DNA from: an uncultured Arenicella sp.
GTDB lineage: Bacteria > Pseudomonadota > Gammaproteobacteria > Arenicellales > Arenicellaceae
Length of the DNA: 61,031 bases
Assembly: GCA_938045295.1 (NCBI GenBank)
Contig: CALINO010000031.1
Location: forward strand, 1-61,031
Direction: 5' to 3'
Shown: piece by piece, positions 56,739-61,031 of the stretch
How the letters are laid out: every line of letters begins with the position of its first letter
Numbering within the stretch: position 1 is the stretch's first letter
The notes under the pieces: model-generated
Database searches by the model: none
What the model was told of the DNA's origin: nothing
Seen by the model: the letters and a program-made list of their open reading frames with translations, nothing else
Position numbers and translations under genes: made by a program

Positions 56739-57280
56739 CCTTTAAAGTAAGTGACCATCGAAAGCAGCCAATCAAGGCTAAGCTGAGCGACCAGCATGTG
56801 GAGACTGACAACGTGAGGCGCGCTATAACTGAGTTGATATACTCATTTAAGGAAACGGACTCAGCCCCGGATGTAGAGCACCTAAGGGTGCTCGCTTTAG
56901 CATTCGAAAAAATCCAACTCGGCATCATGGTGATAGCTGAGGATGATAAGGATATAAAAACCGTCGAAAATATTGCTCAAATCAAACTCAGCAGAATGAA
57001 AACCTTGGTAGCAAAAACTCTTGGCTTTACGGCAAAACGAGGAGCAAAAATAAGTGCCAAAAAGACGGGATATGACACGGCGCGAAAATACCACGGCTGG
57101 GTAAGCCAAAACTCTACGATTCATACAGCTCCGCTTCCGAAAGAGAGGGCGAAAGAAATATTTGAAGAGACACTGGGAGTATCAAAAAGCACACTGGAAA
57201 ACTATTACCGCAAATATGAGCACGATATACGATTGGATTTTTGTTTTGCACTTCTAGAGGCTTCTACTCGCACCAAGTGA
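56735..57280 (+). CDS. Unknown element-encoded protein
   Basis: A 181-residue helical protein that I do not recognise. It overlaps the integrase stop by 4 bases (ATGA), which suggests coupled translation. It is rich in Lys and Glu, with KEIFEETLGVSKSTLENYYRKYEHD near the C-terminus resembling a HTH segment, so DNA binding is possible. The remainder has no recognisable motif. Confidence 0.6.
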   Translation: MTFKVSDHRKQPIKAKLSDQHVETDNVRRAITELIYSFKETDSAPDVEHLRVLALAFEKIQLGIMVIAEDDKDIKTVENIAQIKLSRMKTLVAKTLGFTAKRGAKISAKKTGYDTARKYHGWVSQNSTIHTAPLPKERAKEIFEETLGVSKSTLENYYRKYEHDIRLDFCFALLEASTRTK

Positions 57281-57307
57281 GGCATATTTTTGAAGTAATC
57301 ACCCATA

Positions 57308-57326
57308 AGAAAATAAGTTATTTTCT
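57308..57326. promoter_or_regulatory. Perfect 9-1-9 palindrome upstream of alpA
   Basis: AGAAAATAA-G-TTATTTTCT lies in the only sizeable gap of the element (57281-57391), 66 bases before the AlpA-like start. A second inverted pair CATACC/GGTATG (57361-57387) ends 4 bases before the start. Both are candidate operators for AlpA or a repressor. Confidence 0.5.
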
Positions 57327-57391
57327 GAGGGATACTCTATAGAACGCTATCGGCAAACTTCATACCACAATAAACGAAAACGGTATGAAAA

Positions 57392-57598
57392 ATGAAGAAC
57401 CAAATAATTAGATTGCCCGAAGTAATTGAGCGAACGGCTCTCTCTCGCTCGACTATTTATGCCCTGATAAAATCAGGAAACTTCCCGCAGCAGATACAAC
57501 TCGGGCTACGCTCAGTCGGTTGGGTTGAGCAGGAAATAAACGACTGGATAAAAAGCCGTGTAAAAGTCTCACGAAAAGACTTTGGGGTGACGCAATGA
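57392..57598 (+). CDS. alpA: AlpA-family transcriptional regulator
   Basis: A 68-residue MerR-like HTH protein: IIRLPEVIERTALSRSTIYALIKSGNFPQQIQLGLRSVGWVEQEINDWIKSRV, shown here in short parts only as the family motif order. AlpA-type proteins control excision in P4-like elements (cf. Vis). Its last codon overlaps the next start codon (ATGA). Confidence 0.88.
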   Translation: MKNQIIRLPEVIERTALSRSTIYALIKSGNFPQQIQLGLRSVGWVEQEINDWIKSRVKVSRKDFGVTQ

Positions 57599-57870
57599 AA
57601 CGGCCACCTACCAAACACGAAGCATTTGTAAAGGCACTCATTGAACGTAAGTCAATAAACACCTTTGAAGCCAATAGAATTTATGGTGATACCTGTCTCC
57701 ATTCCACAATTTCAGGCTTCGAGAAGCGACACGCAGTTTCCATCCCAAGAAAAGCTGAGCGAGTAAAAACAAGACATGGGAAGCACGTTACCGTAATGCG
57801 CTACCACCTCTCAGACATTGAGAGCATGAAAGCGGTCTTGGCCAAACTGAGAAAGGCTAGAGGCTTATAA
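57595..57870 (+). CDS. Small HTH-like element protein
   Basis: A 91-residue basic protein with a first part resembling a winged-helix (HEAFVKALIERKSINTFEANRIYG and LHSTISGFEKRH) and a basic second part. It probably binds DNA. It overlaps alpA by 4 bases and the next gene by 1 base, so the genes are translationally coupled. Similar small proteins precede replication genes in other islands. Confidence 0.6.
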   Translation: MKRPPTKHEAFVKALIERKSINTFEANRIYGDTCLHSTISGFEKRHAVSIPRKAERVKTRHGKHVTVMRYHLSDIESMKAVLAKLRKARGL

Positions 57871-58493
57871 TGCCTAAGTCCTACGCACGAGCAAAGGGGC
57901 GAAAGGTTGGCGGTGAGTTTCTTGCGATACCAAAAGCGGTATTAAATCACGAAAACTTCCTCAACCTCTCGCCGCAGGCAAACAAGCTATTGCTTGATCT
58001 TGGCCGTCAATTCAAAGGTTTCAACAATGGCGACCTTTGCGCTACTTGGTCGTTAATGAGGGAACAGGGCTGGAAATCAAAAGAGACTCTCAATGACGCA
58101 TTGCTGGAACTTCAGCACTATGGCCTTATCGTCTGTACACAGCTAGGTGGCTTAAATAAGCCAAGCCTCTACGCGCTCGGGTGGAATGAAATCAATAAGG
58201 CTAATAGCTGCTCCGGCATCAAAGTTGGCGACCGCCCTGACTCATGGAAAAAACAGCATGAGAAGTTTACTAAACCGTCGAAAATAAGAAGGCGCAAAAA
58301 AGAGCAAGAACGGCTAGCGGGGCAATCCGGTACGAAATACGGGGCAGTCACCAAAATCCTAACGAAAACTGAGCCTGAACTGGTACGGTACTCGGGGCAG
58401 TCTCCTTGGTTTTCGGCACCACTTCGCTACGGATTTCGTACACCTCTATATCTTCCATGTGTTAACACACAATTGGGTGCTTTGGAGGCGTAA
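57870..58493 (+). CDS. Winged-helix, replication-initiator-like protein of unknown function
   Basis: A 207-residue protein with an N-terminal helix-rich domain (LAIPKAVLNHENFLNLSPQA, LWDL-like LLLDLGRQFKG, then MREQGWKSKETLNDALLELQHYGLI) that looks like the winged-helix start of phage replication proteins. The basic middle part (KIRRRKKEQER) and a poorly ordered tail follow. The tail has two similar stretches, GQSGTKYGAV and VRYSGQS. No helicase or primase motif is seen. It may initiate element replication. Confidence 0.5.
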   Translation: MPKSYARAKGRKVGGEFLAIPKAVLNHENFLNLSPQANKLLLDLGRQFKGFNNGDLCATWSLMREQGWKSKETLNDALLELQHYGLIVCTQLGGLNKPSLYALGWNEINKANSCSGIKVGDRPDSWKKQHEKFTKPSKIRRRKKEQERLAGQSGTKYGAVTKILTKTEPELVRYSGQSPWFSAPLRYGFRTPLYLPCVNTQLGALEA

Positions 58494-58498
58494 TTTAA

Positions 58499-58738
58499 AT
58501 GAGCAAAACTGATGAAAAGAAAGGGGAATTAGTTGCCCTACCCCCTACCAAAATCGACCTTCACAGCGCGAACGCTATTCGCCGTGAATTGTCGAGCGTT
58601 TACCGCGACATGCGCAACCAAAAAATCGACCCGTCTGATGGCACGAAGCTGGCCTATGTGTTGGAGCTAGTGAGAAAAAGCTATGAAACTTCTGTACTCG
58701 AAGAGCGGTTACGACAAATCGAATCAACCTTAAAGTAG
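58499..58738 (+). CDS. Small element protein, coiled-coil-like
   Basis: A 79-residue protein with a helical C-terminal half (AIRRELSSVYRDMRNQKIDPSDGTKLAYVLELVR split into two helices) and no recognised motif. It is 6 bases after the previous gene and 10 bases before the next, so it is cotranscribed. Function unknown. Confidence 0.55.
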   Translation: MSKTDEKKGELVALPPTKIDLHSANAIRRELSSVYRDMRNQKIDPSDGTKLAYVLELVRKSYETSVLEERLRQIESTLK

Positions 58739-58747
58739 AAACCAACC

Positions 58748-59284
58748 ATGAACTTAAAACAAGTAACCAAACTATACGAAGCTATGGATACTGAAAAACG
58801 CGCCGCGCTAGCTTCCAATGCGCTAGCACGTGGGGACATCGACACATACCTTCAAATCGCTCAAACGGTACCTCGCCTAGAATACAAAAAACAAGATATT
58901 AGGTTTTCACAAGGAGTCAGCGACCGATGCGATTTAATGCTTGCGTGGAGCTGCGAACACTGGAGGACTCTCGCTTTATATTTAACGAATCAAAAGCTGG
59001 CAATCGAAGCGCTGAACAAAGGTAACATGGAAGAGCATGAAGAACTTCAAGAGCTTGTAACCGATTCAATGTCGAAACTTGTTGCTCTAGAGGCTGTCTT
59101 CAAAGTTCTAGCCTCAGATGCTAATTTGGACGTTTCTAAAATGTTTGACTCAGAATTGCTTGTCACATTTGGTGACAAGGCAAGCCTCGACTCCCTCACT
59201 GAAAAGGAGAGTCGATATTTTGAAGAACTATACACAGCTTTTGCGCCAACAAGTTTTGCAGACCTAAGACCAATAGACGACTAG
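58748..59284 (+). CDS. Unknown element-encoded protein
   Basis: A 178-residue acidic, helix-rich cytoplasmic protein with no signal peptide or recognised domain. Features are LARGDIDTYLQIAQTVPRLEYKKQD, a central EHWRTLALYLTNQKLAIEALN helix and a C-terminal FEELYTAFAPTSFADLRPIDD. It is one of the best candidates for accessory cargo, since it is not part of a known integration or replication module. Confidence 0.55.
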   Translation: MNLKQVTKLYEAMDTEKRAALASNALARGDIDTYLQIAQTVPRLEYKKQDIRFSQGVSDRCDLMLAWSCEHWRTLALYLTNQKLAIEALNKGNMEEHEELQELVTDSMSKLVALEAVFKVLASDANLDVSKMFDSELLVTFGDKASLDSLTEKESRYFEELYTAFAPTSFADLRPIDD

Positions 59285-59330
59285 AACCGCAGCTTGTAAT
59301 ATTCAGCAAACAACTAAATAGGGAATATCA

Positions 59331-60143
59331 ATGTCAAAAAGCAGAATAATAATCGCCACAGTGGCAATCTTCATACTGAGTGGGTGCGACCAAATACTAA
59401 GCGACCCGAAAATAAATTCATCTACTGACGAGTCCTTTAAGGAGTCGACCGATAAAGTTAGGGAGAGCTTGGCAGGTGAGCAAAAGAAAGAGTTTGACGA
59501 GGCGCTGAGGACGTTGACTATAGGCAGTATGGACATGTCTTCACTGTTATCGGCAAGCAAGTCTGGAGACTTAAATCAAAAACTTCGGGCACCTCTCAAC
59601 GGCATGAACGCTCAGGAAATAATCGCCCAAGCTAAAATCGTAAGGCTTGAACGTGAAGCTAAGGAAAAGAGGCAAGCTTTAGAGGAAATTAAAGAACTTG
59701 AAGCGGAGAAAGTAGCGGCGAATAATGCGAAAGAAAAACTCAAACTCTTTAAGGTGGTGCGTTCTAGGTTTTATGTTGAGGAAGACCGATTTAGGAAAAG
59801 ACCATTCATTGAACTTACAGTCAAAAATGGCACCGGATTGGCAGTTTCAAGGGCATATTTCGAGGGCACGGTATCAAGCCCCGGCAGGAGTGTTCCTTGG
59901 ATTAAGGAAACTTTCAACTACGAGGTGCCCGGCGGAGTTGAACCTGAAGAAGAGACAAGCTGGACGCTCGCGCCTAATTCATATTCCGATTGGGGCAGAG
60001 TTACAGTTCCTGAGGACGCAATATTTACTGTAACGGTCGAGAAGCTGGATGGTGCGGACGGTGAACCAATTTTGGATGCTGGTAGTTTTACCGAGCGAAA
60101 AGCACGACGACTCGCTGAATTGACCGCTCAGCACAAACCATAA
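59331..60143 (+). CDS. DUF6694-like lipoprotein
   Basis: A 270-residue protein with a lipobox at LSGC (Cys19). Residues 25-90 (SSTDESFKESTDKVRESLAGEQKKEFDEAL, then LTIGSMDMSSLL) fit the DUF6694 family of bacterial lipoproteins. A charged coiled-coil (about 100-145) follows, and then a beta-rich domain with RFYVEEDRFRKRPFIELTVKNGTGLAVSRAYFEGTV. It is anchored to an envelope membrane. Its presence on a mobile element points to an accessory role. Confidence 0.68.
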   Translation: MSKSRIIIATVAIFILSGCDQILSDPKINSSTDESFKESTDKVRESLAGEQKKEFDEALRTLTIGSMDMSSLLSASKSGDLNQKLRAPLNGMNAQEIIAQAKIVRLEREAKEKRQALEEIKELEAEKVAANNAKEKLKLFKVVRSRFYVEEDRFRKRPFIELTVKNGTGLAVSRAYFEGTVSSPGRSVPWIKETFNYEVPGGVEPEEETSWTLAPNSYSDWGRVTVPEDAIFTVTVEKLDGADGEPILDAGSFTERKARRLAELTAQHKP

Positions 60144-60157
60144 AGGGAAAACGGGCT

Positions 60158-60568
60158 ATGAAATCAAAATTTGTAACGCTTATAGGTATCTTATTACTTG
60201 CCGGTTGCTATCAAAAAATAAATCCTTCTCTAGTCGACACTTACTCGGTTGAGCAACTTTGCCTCGGGGCAAACGCTACCGCCGCTAACGGAGATGCTCC
60301 GCTGCTTGAACTGGTAAAACGGAATGTTTTGACTGAGAGTGATGTTGAACTAATCAAGAAAAAGACGATCCGAGCAGGCATGCCAGAGTGTGGACTTTTA
60401 GCGATGCTCGGTTTACCAAAACCACCATCTTATTGTGGAACCATCAACACTTCCGGCGGCGCTTATGGTAGCCGCAAACAATATGTATACAGACCATGTG
60501 GAAGCTACGGAAAAACAATCTACGTTTATGTGGAATCTGGAAAAATTACTAGCTGGCAAAACTGGTAA
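60158..60568 (+). CDS. Small lipoprotein with Cys-rich C-terminal part
   Basis: A 136-residue protein with a lipobox at LLAGC (Cys17). The middle (YSVEQLCLGANATAANGD, LLELVKRN) is helical. The C-terminal part (AGMPECGLLAMLGLP, then SRKQYVYRPCGSYGKTIYVYVESGKITSWQNW) recalls the BamE/SmpA-like fold. Three C-terminal cysteines could form disulfides. It starts 15 bases after the DUF6694-like gene, so the two lipoproteins are probably made together. Confidence 0.6.
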   Translation: MKSKFVTLIGILLLAGCYQKINPSLVDTYSVEQLCLGANATAANGDAPLLELVKRNVLTESDVELIKKKTIRAGMPECGLLAMLGLPKPPSYCGTINTSGGAYGSRKQYVYRPCGSYGKTIYVYVESGKITSWQNW

Positions 60569-60617
60569 TCGCTTCGAAAGTAAATGCTCATTGGCACACA
60601 CGGAGACCAGAGCAATT

Positions 60618-60637
60618 GGGGGTATTTTTGGGGGTAT
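60618..60637. repeat. Right arm-type integrase sites
   Basis: GGGGGTAT at 60618-60625 and at 60630-60637, again 12 bp apart, 60-95 bases inside attR. The orientation and spacing match the left pair. Confidence 0.65.
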
Positions 60638-60698
60638 ATTTATTTTTTAATAATTAAATAATCATTTTTTTCAATACCTTGAAAGCAATATTAAATAG

Positions 60699-60713
60699 CC
60701 GCCGCCTCCACCA
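60699..60713 (+). repeat. attR core: 15-bp direct repeat
   Basis: CCGCCGCCTCCACCA, the second copy of the tmRNA 3' end, with no tRNA-like structure upstream of it. It marks the distal boundary of the element. Confidence 0.85.
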
Positions 60714-60752
60714 AATAAAAAAAGGTCACCGTTAGGTGGCCTTTTTTTATTT
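60714..60752 (+). terminator. Probable original ssrA terminator, beyond attR
   Basis: AAATAAAAAAAGG-CACC-GTTA-GGTG-CCTTTTTTTATTT forms a long, nearly perfect stem with T run. It starts directly after attR, where the 3' flank of ssrA would be in the empty site. Confidence 0.88.
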
Positions 60753-60787
60753 GGTTTAGACGTCGTGAGCGAACGCGCCTGGGTTCA

Positions 60788-60859
60788 CAAAATTGTAAGG
60801 AGCAATTTTGGACGGCCAAAGGCCGGTCGCGCAGCGATAAAACCCACGGATGGGTTTTA
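60788..60859. repeat. Cluster of three short perfect hairpins
   Basis: CAAAATTG/CAATTTTG (60788-60810, loop 7), CGGCC/GGCCG (60813-60825, loop AAA) and TAAAACCCA/TGGGTTTTA (60838-60859, loop CGGA) lie in a row in noncoding DNA. They look like an intergenic repeat unit of the REP type or an RNA. The rest of 60755-61031 shows no gene. Confidence 0.5.
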
Positions 60860-61031
60860 CAATCCCCGCCGGGACTTTGCCAAAAGCTGAAGACATATGA
60901 GTAGCTGGTGTGAATTGCGAACAAGCTAGATCCATTCAAAGCCAAGAGGGATTCGATGTTGACACAATCATTTGAGTGAAGCTGTGCATACTTTTTCGTT
61001 TCATGTTTCGTATTGTTTGTATGTTATGTAT

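Larger units (their letters stand above)
55375..60713 (+). mobile_element. 5.3-kb integrative element in ssrA
   Basis: Bounded by 15-bp direct repeats, with an integrase adjacent to attL, an AlpA-type regulator and an overlapping gene series all on the plus strand. Paired GGGGGTAT arm-type sites lie inside both ends. No capsid, terminase, relaxase or primase gene was recognised. It fits a small satellite-like or integrase-mobilised island that relies on other elements for transfer. It carries two lipoproteins and an unknown 178-residue protein as possible cargo. Confidence 0.85.

Noticed and set aside
1-61031. CRISPR array, rRNA genes or insertion sequences
   Set aside because: No regularly spaced direct repeats, no rRNA-like segments and no transposase were seen anywhere in the window.

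Overview
The window is a stretch of gammaproteobacterial chromosome, most likely from a free-living marine species. The order alaS-lysC-csrA-tRNA-Ser-tRNA-Arg is a classic gammaproteobacterial block. The AcnD/PrpF form of the methylcitrate pathway, HflD, CsrA, a long class II IlvC and the xseB-ispA-dxs cluster point the same way. Genus cannot be fixed from sequence alone. Base composition is moderate (mid-40s percent GC by eye), and no gene is cut by either window edge.

Layout. 0.1-5.3 kb: tRNA-Arg(ACG), tRNA-Ser(GCT), csrA, lysC and alaS, all on the minus strand. 5.5-8.6 kb: a minus-strand set with a metallo-beta-lactamase-fold hydrolase, a membrane-anchored zinc-type anti-sigma factor, an ECF sigma factor and an esterase. 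8.7-18.1 kb: a TauE/SafE exporter, bioA, cinA, two secreted proteins, hflD, an S9 peptidase, a DUF192 protein and a Gfo/Idh/MocA dehydrogenase. 18.4-29.8 kb: serB, prpF-acnD behind a promoter flanked by paired operators, a DHH phosphoesterase, cysC-sat, a TetR regulator, a VOC-like lipoprotein, a tandem ribbon-helix-helix-like protein and ppnP. 30.0-39.5 kb: ilvC, unknown proteins, a DUF1653-ABM fusion, parE, xseB, ispA, dxs and folE2. 39.8-40.5 kb: a lipoprotein with four nearly identical TPR-like repeats.

40.9-54.7 kb is a catabolic region. gap-pyk-tpiA lies next to otnC, otnK and an isocitrate/isopropylmalate-type dehydrogenase. Beyond these are an AEC transporter, an Asp/Glu-racemase-like protein, a GntR regulator with two apparent winged-helix domains, a complete TctABC transporter and a porin. 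OtnK and OtnC turn 3-oxo-tetronate into dihydroxyacetone phosphate, which tpiA-gap-pyk can process. Three copies of a long palindrome (TTGCATTTT-N8-AAAATGCAA) sit before the dehydrogenase operon, between the divergent AEC and racemase genes, and before the porin. They look like the operators of a local regulon not annotated by name here.

55.0-60.7 kb: the tmRNA gene (tag ANDDNYALAA), whose 3' end is occupied by a 5.3-kb integrative element. The element is bounded by 15-bp direct repeats. It carries a tyrosine integrase, an AlpA-type regulator, small DNA-binding or replication-like proteins, an unknown 178-residue protein and two lipoproteins, with paired GGGGGTAT arm-type sites 12 bp apart at both ends. 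The window ends in noncoding DNA containing a terminator and a cluster of three short perfect hairpins.
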